Origin: Desulfobacterales bacterium
Lineage (GTDB): Bacteria > Desulfobacterota > Desulfobacteria > Desulfobacterales > JADGBH01
DNA: 60,022 nt
NCBI GenBank assembly: GCA_015231595.1
Contig: JADGBH010000019.1
Coordinates: 1-60,022, forward strand
Direction: 5' to 3'
Below the pieces are notes generated by a model that was given only the letters and a program-made list of their open reading frames with translations, was not told the origin of the DNA and did no database searches. This document shows, piece by piece, positions 1-9,286 of this stretch; the stretch's first letter is position 1; each line of letters opens with the position of its first letter. Both the position numbers and the translations under genes were made by a program.

Positions 1-585
1 TGGTATTATTAACTCCTCAATTATTTTTTTTCTACGCTTGCTATAAAGTTTCATGCTGTAGCAATGGAGTAAAGAAACTATCTCTTCAAATATTTCCTGA
101 GAGTCCAATTTTTCCGAACCAATTTCAAACATAACTATAATTTCAGTCCCAAATTTTTTAAATAAATAGTAAAATAACTCAAATCCCACACGACTTAAAC
201 GATCTTTATAAGAAATAACTACTCTTTTTACTTTGCTGGAAATAATTTCATCAAGCATCTTAAAAAATTCTGTTCTATCTCTAAATGAGATACCGCTTGC
301 AATGTCTTGATAAATTTCATTCACTTTCCAACCATTCTGGAAACAAAAATTTTTTAGTAAATCAATTTGGTTAGATAAATCATTCTTTTGCTTCGAGGTA
401 GAAACTCTGCCATAAACTACAGTCTTTAATGTGTTATTTTTATTTAAAAAAGTGTAAACCGATTCATCATCATAAATATATCTGCCATTCGGTAGAACTG
501 AATACTTGATAAACCCTTTTTTACAATAAGTTGTAAGTGTCCCTCTCGTTATTCTTAATACTTTTAAAACTTCATTTGCCTTCAT
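1..585 (-). CDS. tnpA: IS607-family serine recombinase (TnpA), 3' end outside the window
   Basis: Reading leftward from ATG at 585 there is an open frame of 195 codons that reaches the window edge without a stop. Residues 1-50 form a MerR-type DNA-binding helix-turn-helix with its wing. Residues 56 onward are a serine-resolvase catalytic domain: the motif YGRVSTSKQ (catalytic Ser about residue 62) and the conserved SYKDRLSR segment are both visible. This HTH-first, resolvase-second order is diagnostic of IS607-type transposases, which usually total about 200-220 aa, so only a short tail is missing. IS607 elements normally carry tnpB just downstream, which would lie left of this window. The gene has its own promoter and an overlapping inverted repeat, listed separately. 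Confidence 0.88.
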   Translation of the reverse strand, partial: MKANEVLKVLRITRGTLTTYCKKGFIKYSVLPNGRYIYDDESVYTFLNKNNTLKTVVYGRVSTSKQKNDLSNQIDLLKNFCFQNGWKVNEIYQDIASGISFRDRTEFFKMLDEIISSKVKRVVISYKDRLSRVGFELFYYLFKKFGTEIIVMFEIGSEKLDSQEIFEEIVSLLHCYSMKLYSKRRKKIIEELIIP

Positions 586-621
586 AATGCCTCTTATTTT
601 TTAAATAAGAGGCATTATGAA
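581..621 (-). promoter_or_regulatory. 19-bp perfect inverted repeat over the tnpA start and ribosome-binding site
   Basis: Arms at 581-599 and 603-621 are exact reverse complements separated by 3 nt. On the minus strand the second arm contains the Shine-Dalgarno AAGAGG (595-590) and the ATG (585-583). The first arm contains the -10 box. It could be a TnpA operator or an RNA hairpin that hides the start in read-through transcripts. Confidence 0.8.
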
Positions 622-642
622 TATTTAATATTACAATGTCAA
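614..642 (-). promoter_or_regulatory. Predicted sigma70 promoter of tnpA
   Basis: On the minus strand a perfect -35 box TTGACA (642-637) is followed after 17 bp by CATAAT (619-614), five of six matches to the -10 consensus. The expected start of transcription is near 607-605, inside the inverted repeat and about 20 nt before the tnpA ATG. Confidence 0.6.
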
Positions 643-707
643 TATATTTTATTATATTTTGATATATTTTAAATCATCATATTTTATTATTAATTATGGA
701 ATATTAT

Positions 708-2894
708 TTAACTTATCCTAATTTCCCATATGGGATCAGAGTCAGGGTCGCTTATCATGACTTCGCGAATATTTACCTTTTTATAGTTGTTATCTAATAC
801 AACTGAAGCTCGAGTTCCGAATATTGTTGTTTTTTCATAAATGGTTGATGCTACTTTAATTGTAGGGTTTGGTTTGTCTTGTTTGGCCCATTCAATTATT
901 TTTTCTTTTTTGCCCGCAAGATCTTTAATTTCAGTTTCAATAATATTTTTATTTTCTTTAATTTCTGCAAGAGTTTTTTGAATAACTTCTTGTTTATCAA
1001 AAAGTTTATCCATAGATTCATCGATTTCAGATATTTTTCTTACAATCTCTTTTATTAAAAGTTCTGCTCGAGCTAATGCTTCAGTCTCTTTATTTTCGCG
1101 CAGCTCAACTATTTTTTTATTGACAAGGTCTTTTTTCATCATTTCTTTATCTTGAGCGGAAGCAAGCTCACCTGTGTCATTATAAGCTGCTGCTTGAGCT
1201 TGTTCAAGAGAGGATTCCTTAACTTTTAATTCTTCAAGCTTTTCATATTTTATTGCGAGGACTTGATTAATTTCTTCAATTTCAGCTTCAACATGGTCTT
1301 CGACTCCAACTCTCAACTTGCATGGCTTTGACATTTCCGTTCCAATGTCTTCAGAGACTATTCCTTTTTTTGCGGATACATTTGATGATATTATTTTTCC
1401 TTGAGGAGAACTGCAAAGGCCACTTATTTTAATATCACATTCAAATATTTCTTTTTTTACATTAATATTTCCGTAAGCTAAAATTTTAGCATTATTAATA
1501 AATTTTGCATTTATATTACCTCCACACCTAATTTTTGTGCCGAGGATTCCTCCGTCTACATTAATATCTCCGCTTACATCAATGTCCGCTGCAAGTATTT
1601 CTTGAACTTTTAGACTAGCACATTTTACTTGGAAACCGTTTTGTATCGAGCCTTTTACATCTATACAGCCTTCAAAAATAACATGGCCTGTTTCATAGCC
1701 AACATCTCCCATTATGTGAATTTCAGAAATAACTTCAAATCGTGCTCCTGGTAATGCTTTTGGCTGACCGTCAGCAGTAGCAAATATTTGGAGTTCGTCA
1801 TTTGAGAGTTGTGTATTTTTTCCACTTTTAAGGGAAATATCCCTTACGTCTGGAATGTTTATGGGTCGACCATAAACATCAATTCCAGTCTCTCCTTTTA
1901 CCATTGGAATTTTTTCAGCTAAAAGCGCTCCATTTTTTACATGAGGAATTTTACCTCTGTCTTTAAAATCTATTTTACCTTCATTAGCAACTGATCCTGC
2001 TTTTAGATGATCAATTTCAAAATAATATTTTATATATGCGCTTTTCCCATGTTTTGAGGGCTTCCCTATTGCAATTATGAAATTATTATCAGGATTATCA
2101 ATGGAAAAAGGCTGATTAATAAAATTTTGTATTTCCAAATCATTTATAATCCCATAAATTATGCCCTTCTTTTTTAAAAATATCTTAATGCTTTCAGGGG
2201 ATAATTTGTCTGAAAATTCTTTTAATTTTTTTATATGAGTGGTTAATTTATCTTCAGAAGTAATCAGCATTACTTCATCATCTTTTACTTCTTTCAAAAT
2301 ACCAGGGAAACTATCTTTAGACGTTTCTATAACCGGCGGCAAAGGATCAATACGCTTTTGTTCTATCAGTATGGAGTCACATTGCTCTTTTGTAAGATAT
2401 CCTAATTCAATTAAAATATCTCCGATTTTTCTTACTGATTTATTTTCTTTAAATTCCTTTGATTGTATTTCCGCTGCTTTTGAAATGTTTTCTTTTGTTA
2501 AATATACTTTACTTACAGCAATTTCTCCAAATTTTTGGTCAAGTTTTCTAAGTCTAAAAAAATCAACCACATAATGGAGTATCTTCATTTGAGCTTGCGT
2601 AACAAAATTTTTTTTCGCAAGAATTTCTGAAAGGGTTTCATTTCTACCAGATTCATCAGCAAATCTATATATTATCAACGCTTCTTGCAGTTGCTTTTCA
2701 GTAATAAATTTATATGCCATCGCGATTTTACCAACGGAAAGATCATCTTCAGTTATATCAATTCGATAAGCATCAAAAGAATTTCCACATTTTTTGCAAG
2801 ATACCTTTTTACCAACAAAAAGGTCATTTTCCTGGTATCTAGTTTGACACCGAATGCACAATGTTTCAGGTATCTGAATTTGATTTTCTGCCAT
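708..2894 (-). CDS. Zinc-ribbon FapA/DUF342-domain protein
   Basis: 728 aa. The N-terminus has a CxxC...CxxC zinc ribbon (C13, C16, C33, C36), followed by an alpha-helical region to about residue 180. That helical region carries two repeats of the type LGEIAVSKVYLTKENI / IGDILIELGYLTKEQ, which resemble the small helical modules found at the N-termini of type II secretion and pilus ATPases. Residues about 215-560 match the FapA/DUF342 fold: glycine-rich beta-helical strands such as GDVGYETGHVIFEGCIDVKGSIQNG. Residues about 560-670 are a charged coiled coil. FapA-family proteins are implicated in flagellar assembly and polar localisation, but the molecular role is unsettled. The receiver gene is 76 bp upstream in the same direction, so the two may form one signalling unit. 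The zinc ribbon and helical front end are not part of the minimal FapA family. Confidence 0.8.
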   Translation of the reverse strand: MAENQIQIPETLCIRCQTRYQENDLFVGKKVSCKKCGNSFDAYRIDITEDDLSVGKIAMAYKFITEKQLQEALIIYRFADESGRNETLSEILAKKNFVTQAQMKILHYVVDFFRLRKLDQKFGEIAVSKVYLTKENISKAAEIQSKEFKENKSVRKIGDILIELGYLTKEQCDSILIEQKRIDPLPPVIETSKDSFPGILKEVKDDEVMLITSEDKLTTHIKKLKEFSDKLSPESIKIFLKKKGIIYGIINDLEIQNFINQPFSIDNPDNNFIIAIGKPSKHGKSAYIKYYFEIDHLKAGSVANEGKIDFKDRGKIPHVKNGALLAEKIPMVKGETGIDVYGRPINIPDVRDISLKSGKNTQLSNDELQIFATADGQPKALPGARFEVISEIHIMGDVGYETGHVIFEGCIDVKGSIQNGFQVKCASLKVQEILAADIDVSGDINVDGGILGTKIRCGGNINAKFINNAKILAYGNINVKKEIFECDIKISGLCSSPQGKIISSNVSAKKGIVSEDIGTEMSKPCKLRVGVEDHVEAEIEEINQVLAIKYEKLEELKVKESSLEQAQAAAYNDTGELASAQDKEMMKKDLVNKKIVELRENKETEALARAELLIKEIVRKISEIDESMDKLFDKQEVIQKTLAEIKENKNIIETEIKDLAGKKEKIIEWAKQDKPNPTIKVASTIYEKTTIFGTRASVVLDNNYKKVNIREVMISDPDSDPIWEIRIS

Positions 2895-2970
2895 AAAATC
2901 GCCTAATAAATTTCCCCCCTATAAATTTATGCACAAATAAATTTACAAGGATAATGCGCTAATAGAATTA

Positions 2971-3369
2971 TTATTCAAATTTAAAACCAAGTGTTTCCAT
3001 CTTTTTTAAAACTCTTTCTTTATCAAAAGGCTTTACAATATAATTATTGCATCCAGCCTTCATGCTTGAAATAACTATCTCTTTATCAGAATGGGATGTA
3101 ACCATCATAATTTTTACAAGCTTTTCTTCGGGGATATTTTTTTCTTTCTCGATTTCTCTTATCTTTGTTAATACTTGTATGCCTGTCATATCTGGCATAG
3201 CGATATCTAAAGTTATAAGATCATAAGGAATCCCCATCTCCCACGACTTTTTAAATGCTTTTATAGCATCAGTTCCATTTTCTACAGCTGTAGATTCTCC
3301 AAAGCTTTCCATAATTTTATGCATTTTTTTTCTGCTTACAAGTTCATCATCAACAACAAGAGTTTTCAT
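2971..3369 (-). CDS. Single-domain response regulator (CheY-like receiver)
   Basis: 132 aa, essentially one receiver domain. The acidic pair D7/D8, phospho-acceptor D55 (in LDIAMPDMTG), the T91/S92 switch position and K113 (in VKPF) are all present, so it should accept phosphate. There is no output domain. It would act through protein contact, like CheY or Spo0F, or as a phosphorelay intermediate. The start ATG follows a strong GGGAGG ribosome-binding site with about 9 nt spacing. Its neighbour downstream is the FapA-type protein. No cognate kinase is adjacent, although three hybrid kinases lie elsewhere in the window. Confidence 0.93.
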   Translation of the reverse strand: MKTLVVDDELVSRKKMHKIMESFGESTAVENGTDAIKAFKKSWEMGIPYDLITLDIAMPDMTGIQVLTKIREIEKEKNIPEEKLVKIMMVTSHSDKEIVISSMKAGCNNYIVKPFDKERVLKKMETLGFKFE

Positions 3370-3489
3370 GATTTATGCCTCCCTTTTTTATCGACTTAAT
3401 TTTAGGTTTATAAAATTGTATTCGCTAAAATTTAAGCATTTTTTTAAATTTTTGATTCTTACTTTTTATTTGGACGAAAAACTTATTAT

Positions 3490-3921
3490 TTAAAATGGAA
3501 AGTCTTCTTCCTTCTGAGCTTGTGGGAATTTAGGTGTAGGATCTTCTACCATCATGTCTCCTGAATTTTGTTGATCTTCACCGTAAACGCCTTTTGAACC
3601 TAACATTAACATAGATAAGGCTTCAATCTCAGTAGAATACCTAGTAACTCCATCTTTTTCCCATGATCGAGTACGAAGCTTGCCTTCAATATAAACTTGT
3701 TTACCTTTTGTTAAATATTCACCACACACTTCTGCTAACTTCCTATAAGCTACAATCTTATGCCATTCAGTTTTTTCTTTCTTTTCCCCATTAGTTTTGT
3801 CTTTCCATTCGTCGCTAGTAGCTATAGTAAAATTAGCTACAGGTGTTCCATCTTGAAAATACCTCATTTCAGGGTCTTTTCCTAATCTTCCGATCAATAA
3901 GACCTTATTAAGACTTGCCAT
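3490..3921 (-). CDS. ssb: Single-stranded DNA-binding protein
   Basis: 143 aa from the ATG at 3921, giving the typical N-terminus [18 protein letters not shown]. An in-frame TTG lies four codons upstream, but the GGAGGA ribosome-binding site sits between the two and is correctly spaced only for the ATG. The OB fold spans about residues 1-105 ([35 protein letters not shown]). A short acidic linker then leads to the C-terminal tip EEDFPF, a variant of the DDDIPF peptide that docks replication and repair partners. It binds and protects single-stranded DNA in replication, repair and recombination. Confidence 0.95.
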   Translation of the reverse strand: MASLNKVLLIGRLGKDPEMRYFQDGTPVANFTIATSDEWKDKTNGEKKEKTEWHKIVAYRKLAEVCGEYLTKGKQVYIEGKLRTRSWEKDGVTRYSTEIEALSMLMLGSKGVYGEDQQNSGDMMVEDPTPKFPQAQKEEDFPF

Positions 3922-4078
3922 AATTTCCTCCAAAGTCTAAAGTTATCGATTCAGCATAAAAATATAAAAATTATTGTTTTGTGTATTATTATTATTGTAT
4001 GAAATCAAGTTTTTTTTAAAATCACCTGTGTTTATATTTAAAATTCACAATAACTACTACTGAATAATAGGTATCAAA

Positions 4079-5257
4079 ATGAATGAAGAATCTATGACAT
4101 TAAAAAAAAAAATAAAGAGACATGTTTCTAAACGAGTTAATTCTTTTTTTGCATGTGTATTACCTGGATTTGAAAACTTTACTTTAAATGAGCTGAAATC
4201 TCTCCCTCTTACTATTAAAGACGCAGCAATTACTAAGGGAGGTGTTGAATTTAAAGGCTATATAAATGACTGCTATGTTACAAACCTATTACTCCGCTCA
4301 TCTAACAGAATTTTAATGAGGCTTATAACTTTTAATGCATTTAATTTTAAGCAGCTTTCATCAAACATAATTGATTTCCCATGGGAGCTTTATATTACAA
4401 AAGAAGCGATACCTAAAATACATGCAACTACAAGATCTTCAGTGCTTTACCATAAAGGCGCTATTGCTGATTGTTTCCTTGAAAGTATAGAAAAAAGATT
4501 AAACTATAATATAAATACGCTAACAAGTTTTACAAATTCTTATGAACAGAATCTGTTTATTAGGGTAGTTAATAATGAATTTATGGTATCAATTGATAGT
4601 AGTGGAGAGATGCTTTATAAAAGAGGAATAAAAAAATGTGTAGGAAACGCTCCTATACGTGAAACAATTGCGTCATGGATTTTAAAAGAAGCTGGATATA
4701 ATGGCAAAGTGCCTATTATTGACGCAATGTGTGGCTCTGGGACTTTTTCGATTGAAGCCGCTATGATTTCTAAAAATATACCAGCTGGTTTATTCAGAAA
4801 TTTTACATTTATGAAATGGCCTTGTTTTAATAACAAAGATTGGGATGATATTGTAAATCAGTCAAAAAGCAAGATTATTACATTTAATACACCTGAAATA
4901 TTTGCCTCTGATATTGATGATAAAATGTGTAGGTTATTGAACGACACAATTAAAGAATTTTCCCTTGATGATATTGTTAATGTATCTTGTAGAAATTTTT
5001 TTGATTTAGATCTTTGTAATTTAACTGAAGAAAAGGGACTTATCGTATTAAATCCTCCTTATGGATTTAGAATATCCAGACAAGATGACTTGGTTACTAA
5101 AATATTTGAACATATTCAGAGATATTTTCAAGGATGGAAATTTGCTATAGTTCTGCCCGATGAAAAAAATATAAGCAGTTTTATTAAGCGAAAAGCTAAC
5201 AGATCTTTTAAATTAATGCATGGAGGAATCAAACTTAATGTTCTATTTGGATCGTAA
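4079..5257 (+). CDS. THUMP-domain class I SAM RNA methyltransferase, RlmL/YpsC-like
   Basis: 392 aa. The N-terminal half (about 20-190) matches the ferredoxin-like plus THUMP region of RlmL-type enzymes (FACVLPGFENFTLNELK). The C-terminal half is a Rossmann methyltransferase with the SAM-binding motif DAMCGSGT (215-222) and the catalytic NPPYG motif (325-329) typical of N2-guanine or N6-adenine RNA methylation. Its size matches the short single-methyltransferase YpsC type rather than the about 700-aa RlmKL fusion. The likely substrate is 23S rRNA guanine, as in the family, but the exact site cannot be read from sequence. It is transcribed alone, divergent from ssb and convergent with fadA across a terminator. 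Confidence 0.87.
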   Translation: MNEESMTLKKKIKRHVSKRVNSFFACVLPGFENFTLNELKSLPLTIKDAAITKGGVEFKGYINDCYVTNLLLRSSNRILMRLITFNAFNFKQLSSNIIDFPWELYITKEAIPKIHATTRSSVLYHKGAIADCFLESIEKRLNYNINTLTSFTNSYEQNLFIRVVNNEFMVSIDSSGEMLYKRGIKKCVGNAPIRETIASWILKEAGYNGKVPIIDAMCGSGTFSIEAAMISKNIPAGLFRNFTFMKWPCFNNKDWDDIVNQSKSKIITFNTPEIFASDIDDKMCRLLNDTIKEFSLDDIVNVSCRNFFDLDLCNLTEEKGLIVLNPPYGFRISRQDDLVTKIFEHIQRYFQGWKFAIVLPDEKNISSFIKRKANRSFKLMHGGIKLNVLFGS

Positions 5258-5399
5258 TATATTCCAAATATAGAATATATCAAATATATCGAAATATTAT
5301 TAAGGCTAAAAATAGTAAGCCTACAATATTTATCCATTTTTATATATTCTATTTAAGGAATATATAGTCTGAAATGTAGTTATTATTCAAATAAAAAAA

Positions 5400-5430
5400 G
5401 GCCACTAAAAAAATTAGCGGCCTTTTTTGT
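5400..5430. terminator. Bidirectional intrinsic terminator between the rRNA methyltransferase and fadA
   Basis: A 9-bp stem with one mismatch (5400-5408 with 5414-5422) is flanked by an A-tract on the left and a T-tract on the right. It is therefore a plausible rho-independent terminator on both strands. It lies between two convergent genes. Confidence 0.8.
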
Positions 5431-5451
5431 TTTTATAGTAAAAAATTTAGA

Positions 5452-6630
5452 CTAATCACAGAGTTCAAATAAAGCGGCAGCACCCATGCCTCCGCCTATA
5501 CACATTGATTCAACTCCGTATTTTACGCCTTTTTCAATCATATTGTTAAGTAAAGTAGCGCATAATTTTGCACCTGTGCATCCAAGAGGATGTCCAAGAG
5601 CAATAGCTCCGCCTTTTATATTAACCTTGCTCATGTCAATACCAATCTCTCTGCAGGAATAAATAGCTTGTGAAGCAAAAGCTTCATTGATTTCAAAAAG
5701 ACCTACATCTTCAAGTTTTACATTAGCAAGTTTAAGAAGTTTAGGAATAGCATACCTTGGGCCTACTCCCATTTCATCAGGGGCACATCCTATGGTTGTG
5801 TAGAATTTTAATTTTGCAATAGGTTTAAGTCCATACTCTTTTACTTTGTCTCCACACATGATAACACTAGCGGCGGCTCCATCAGTAGTTTGAGATGAAT
5901 TCCCAGCAGTTACACTTCCGTTTAACGCAAATACTGGTCTTAATTTTGCTAAACCAGCAACTGTTGTATCTTCTCTGATTCCATCATCAAAATCTTGAAG
6001 GAAGATTTCTTTTTTATAGGTTCCATCTTCTTGCTGAACAAATTTTACTGCAGGAGTAGGAACTATTTCTTTAAAAAGTTTTTTTGCCTTTGCATCGGCT
6101 GCTTTCATGTGGGACTGATAAGCAAATTCGTCTTGTTCCTGTCTTGAAACTTTATATCTATTTGCTACGTTTTCAGCAGTTATTCCCATAGATGTGTAAA
6201 GATCTGCTCGTTTTTTTGTATATTCAGGATGTGGTCTTGGAACATTACCACCCATTGGAACGTAACTCATTGATTCAATACCACCGCCAATTACTACATC
6301 TGACCATCCCGACATAACTCTAAGGGATGCAAGAGCAATAGCTTCAAGTCCAGAAGAACAGAATCTATTTACTGTAGCTCCTGAAACGTGTTCTGGAAAT
6401 CCTGCAATTTGTCCAGCGATTCTTCCAATATTCAGTCCTTGCTCAGCTTCAGGAAAGGAACATCCTATCATTAAATCGTCAAGATCTCCGGGAGAAAGAT
6501 TTTGTGTTTTTTCAACGGCTGCATTCATAATAAAAGCAAGAAGGTCTTCAGGTCTTGTATCCTTTAAAGCTCCTTTTGCTCTTCGACAGCCGGGTGTTCT
6601 TACTGATGTTACAATATATGCATCTCTCAT
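5452..6630 (-). CDS. fadA: Acetyl-CoA C-acyltransferase (3-ketoacyl-CoA thiolase)
   Basis: 392 aa, full-length thiolase. The nucleophile is C91 in NRFCSSGLEA. The catalytic His is H347 in GGAIALGHPLG, and the second Cys is C377 in CIGGGMGAA. It cleaves 3-ketoacyl-CoA with CoA to give acetyl-CoA and an acyl-CoA shortened by two carbons, the last step of beta-oxidation; biosynthetic use is also possible. A GGAGGAAAT ribosome-binding site precedes the ATG. It follows the fused dehydrogenase/hydratase gene by 35 bp in the same direction, so the pair is one operon. This matches the fadN-fadA pairing known from Bacillus. Confidence 0.93.
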   Translation of the reverse strand: MRDAYIVTSVRTPGCRRAKGALKDTRPEDLLAFIMNAAVEKTQNLSPGDLDDLMIGCSFPEAEQGLNIGRIAGQIAGFPEHVSGATVNRFCSSGLEAIALASLRVMSGWSDVVIGGGIESMSYVPMGGNVPRPHPEYTKKRADLYTSMGITAENVANRYKVSRQEQDEFAYQSHMKAADAKAKKLFKEIVPTPAVKFVQQEDGTYKKEIFLQDFDDGIREDTTVAGLAKLRPVFALNGSVTAGNSSQTTDGAAASVIMCGDKVKEYGLKPIAKLKFYTTIGCAPDEMGVGPRYAIPKLLKLANVKLEDVGLFEINEAFASQAIYSCREIGIDMSKVNIKGGAIALGHPLGCTGAKLCATLLNNMIEKGVKYGVESMCIGGGMGAAALFELCD

Positions 6631-6665
6631 TTATTATTTCCTCCATGGATAAAGATTAGGCAGTT

Positions 6666-9074
6666 TTAATTTCTAAGTGGTTTGCCTGTAGTAAGCATAT
6701 GTTCAACTCTTGCAACTGTTTTTTCTTCTTTCCAGAAATCAACAAAAGCATCTCTTTCAAGTTTTAATATAACGTCTTCATCAACTTCACTGTTAGTTCT
6801 TATATCACCGCCGCTAATTACATAAGCTATTCTCTTGGCAAGGAAAGCATCATGTTCACTTAGATATTTAGCACTCAACATATTATGAAGTTCAGCGTTT
6901 ATCATGCCTTGAGCAGCTTCGCCAAAAACTTTTATTTTTCTCTTAGCAGGTGGAGCATATCCTCTATCAACAAGTCTTAAAACTTCTTTTTTAGCTTCGC
7001 CAATTAAGTGATCTCTGTTAAATATAATTCTATCATTTGGTCCAAGGAAACCGCTTTCCTTTGCTTCAGCAGCAGACATTGAAACTTTTGCCATAGCGAT
7101 TGACATAAATACTGGAATAAAAAATTTTGCCAAATCCATTTCACTTACAGAATCAGGAATATTTTGAATATGCCTTCTCCACAAGTTAAGACATCCTCCG
7201 CCTGCTGGAAGAAGACCTACACCTATTTCAACAAGACCCATATAAAGTTCAGCATGAGCAACGATTACATCTGCGGCTCCAATACAAACTTCACAACCTC
7301 CACCAAGAGTCATTCCATAAGGAGCTGCTACAACAGGGAAACTTGAATATCTTGCTTTTTGAATACCGCCTTGAGCGAGTTTTAAGAACGCATCAATTTC
7401 AGAATATTGACCGGCTTTTGCAAAACCAAGCATAAAAGCAAGGTCACCACCGGCAGAAAAAGCTCCTGGCATTCCGCCTGCTTGATTTCCGATAACAACA
7501 CCAATTCCGTTATTTTCAACATAATCAAGGCCTTCAGCAAGGAATTCAACTATTTCTTTATTGATTGCATTCATTTTTGTATGGAATTCACAGCAGAATA
7601 CTCCATCACCAATATCAATAAGAGAAGCGGAACCACAGCTTTTAACTACTTTATTTATACTCTTAAGAGATGATAATGAAATAATATTTGCGCTTACAAC
7701 TAATTCTTTGTAACTTTCTGTAGCAAAATCATAATAATATGTTTTACCATTTTCTTCTTTATAGAAAGATGTAACGCCTTTTGCGATCATTGCTTTTACT
7801 TGTGCAGGAACTTGAGTTCCCTCTGCTTCCATTTTTGCAACTGATTCTTTTACTCCAATAGCATCCCATGTTTCGAAAGGTCCCATTTCAAAGTTATAGC
7901 CCCATTTCATAGCATTATCTATATCAACTATAGTATCTGAAATTTCAGGAACTCTATTACCAGCATAAACTAATGCGCTTGCAAGAACTTTCCATGCGAA
8001 TTTTGCACCTTTATCATCTCCATAAACAACCGCTTTAATTTTATCAGGAAGAGTTTTCGCTTTTTTAGCAGCCTCAAGACATGGAAAGGTAGGCTTTCCA
8101 ACTTCTTCATACTCGAGAGTTTTAGGATTTATAGCTTTTCTAATTTTTTTAAACTCAGGGGTATATTCTGTTTTGTAGAATCCAGCTTTAGTTTTGTTGC
8201 CAAGAAGTTTTTTTTCTATCATTTTAGTTATAAATTCTGGAACAACGAAAGTTTCTCTTTGTTCGTCATTTGCAACTAAATCATAGGTATTTTTAGAAAC
8301 ATGAGCCATTGTATCAAGGCCTACAAGGTCAGATGTTTTAAATATAGCTGTTTTAGGTCTTCCCATAGCTGGTCCAAAAAGAGCATCCACTTCAGTAATT
8401 GTAAGATCGTCTTCCAACATTGCTTGCATTGCTTTCCCAATGCCGTGAATACCAATTCTGTTACCAATAAAGTTAGGGGTATCTTTTGCCCATACTATAC
8501 CTTTACCAAGAATTCTTTCTCCATAATCAGCTATAAAATCAAGAACTTCTTTTGTGGTTTCTTCCCCAGTAATAATTTCCAGTAAATGCATATATCGTAC
8601 TGGGTTGAAGAAATGGGTTCCAAGAAAATTTTGTCTAAAATCTTGGCTTAAACCTTCTGACATTGCCTTTAACGGAATACCTGATGTATTTGTAGATACA
8701 ATAGTTCCTGGCTTTCTTATTGCGTCAATTCTTTTCAAAAGGTCTTGTTTAATTTTAAGATTCTCTACTACAACTTCAATAATCCAATCACAATCAGCAA
8801 TTTTATCAAAATCATCCTGTAAATTCCCAATGCTAACCAGTTCTACATCTTTTTTTGACATAAAAAGAGCTGGTCTTGCAAAAATTGCAGCGTTTAAACC
8901 TGTTTTTACTATTCTGTTTCTTGCTTCTTTATTGTTCTTTTCTTCTTCTTTTAAGTCAAAAGGAACAATGTCAAGCAACAATGTTTTAACGCCTGCGCCT
9001 GCAAGTAGAGCAGCGATACCGCCACCCATAATACCTGAACCAATAACAGCAGCGCTTCTGATCTTTCTAATCAT
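6666..9074 (-). CDS. fadN: 3-hydroxyacyl-CoA dehydrogenase / enoyl-CoA hydratase fusion, FadN type
   Basis: 802 aa. The N-terminal Rossmann domain begins with the NAD motif IGSGIMGGGIA (11-21), and LGTHFFNP marks the dehydrogenase catalytic His. The C-terminal third (about 500-700) is a crotonase/enoyl-CoA hydratase fold with SAGGDLAFML and GGGCEVCIGAADVIVAHAE. The order dehydrogenase first, hydratase last is the reverse of E. coli FadB and matches Bacillus FadN. It catalyses hydration of enoyl-CoA and NAD-dependent oxidation of 3-hydroxyacyl-CoA. The start is supported by GGAGGAAATT before the ATG. It is the first gene of the fadN-fadA operon, with operator-like palindromes 47 bp and more upstream. 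No acyl-CoA dehydrogenase gene is adjacent. Confidence 0.93.
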   Translation of the reverse strand: MIRKIRSAAVIGSGIMGGGIAALLAGAGVKTLLLDIVPFDLKEEEKNNKEARNRIVKTGLNAAIFARPALFMSKKDVELVSIGNLQDDFDKIADCDWIIEVVVENLKIKQDLLKRIDAIRKPGTIVSTNTSGIPLKAMSEGLSQDFRQNFLGTHFFNPVRYMHLLEIITGEETTKEVLDFIADYGERILGKGIVWAKDTPNFIGNRIGIHGIGKAMQAMLEDDLTITEVDALFGPAMGRPKTAIFKTSDLVGLDTMAHVSKNTYDLVANDEQRETFVVPEFITKMIEKKLLGNKTKAGFYKTEYTPEFKKIRKAINPKTLEYEEVGKPTFPCLEAAKKAKTLPDKIKAVVYGDDKGAKFAWKVLASALVYAGNRVPEISDTIVDIDNAMKWGYNFEMGPFETWDAIGVKESVAKMEAEGTQVPAQVKAMIAKGVTSFYKEENGKTYYYDFATESYKELVVSANIISLSSLKSINKVVKSCGSASLIDIGDGVFCCEFHTKMNAINKEIVEFLAEGLDYVENNGIGVVIGNQAGGMPGAFSAGGDLAFMLGFAKAGQYSEIDAFLKLAQGGIQKARYSSFPVVAAPYGMTLGGGCEVCIGAADVIVAHAELYMGLVEIGVGLLPAGGGCLNLWRRHIQNIPDSVSEMDLAKFFIPVFMSIAMAKVSMSAAEAKESGFLGPNDRIIFNRDHLIGEAKKEVLRLVDRGYAPPAKRKIKVFGEAAQGMINAELHNMLSAKYLSEHDAFLAKRIAYVISGGDIRTNSEVDEDVILKLERDAFVDFWKEEKTVARVEHMLTTGKPLRN

Positions 9075-9120
9075 AATTTCCTCCTAATAAATATCATTAG
9101 TTTCAATAAAAAAATATTAT

Positions 9121-9155
9121 TGAATGGTTATTCACTGCAATAGCAAAGTGAATAA
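9121..9155 (-). promoter_or_regulatory. Operator-like palindromes upstream of fadN (FadR/TetR-type)
   Basis: TGAATGGTTATTCA (9121-9134) is an inverted repeat (TGAAT/ATTCA). It overlaps a second one, TTATTCACT (9128-9136) with AGTGAATAA (9147-9155). From memory, the Bacillus FadR site reads TGAATGAnTAnTCATTCA, and this resembles it closely. The position 47-81 bp upstream of the fadN ATG suits a repressor. No regulator gene lies in this window. Confidence 0.55.
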
Positions 9156-9286
9156 TCGCATGTCAAGAAAAATATTTTAGGATTTAATATTTATGTAGGT
9201 CGTTTAATTCTTTGAAATTTTTTAGCTTACACAGATATATCAAAAAAAAAAATTTTTAGATTTTGCCAAAAATTCATGTTATAAAA

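Noticed and set aside
4036..4056. A 16-base string TAAAATTCACAATAAC shared with about 23137-23155 upstream of another gene.
   Set aside because: In DNA this AT-rich, exact 16-base matches within 60 kb are expected by chance; no similarity extends beyond it.
5286..5340. A possible fifth copy of the 82-bp repeat (ATTATTAAGGCTAAAAATAG).
   Set aside because: Only the AAGGCTAAAA core and a weak right half match; both ends are missing, so it is at best a degenerate fragment.
8554..9087. A 177-codon open frame opposite fadN, and similar long antisense frames inside the kinases and lipoprotein.
   Set aside because: They lie wholly over well-recognised genes in another frame, have low-complexity Ser/Ile/Phe content and no ribosome-binding sites.
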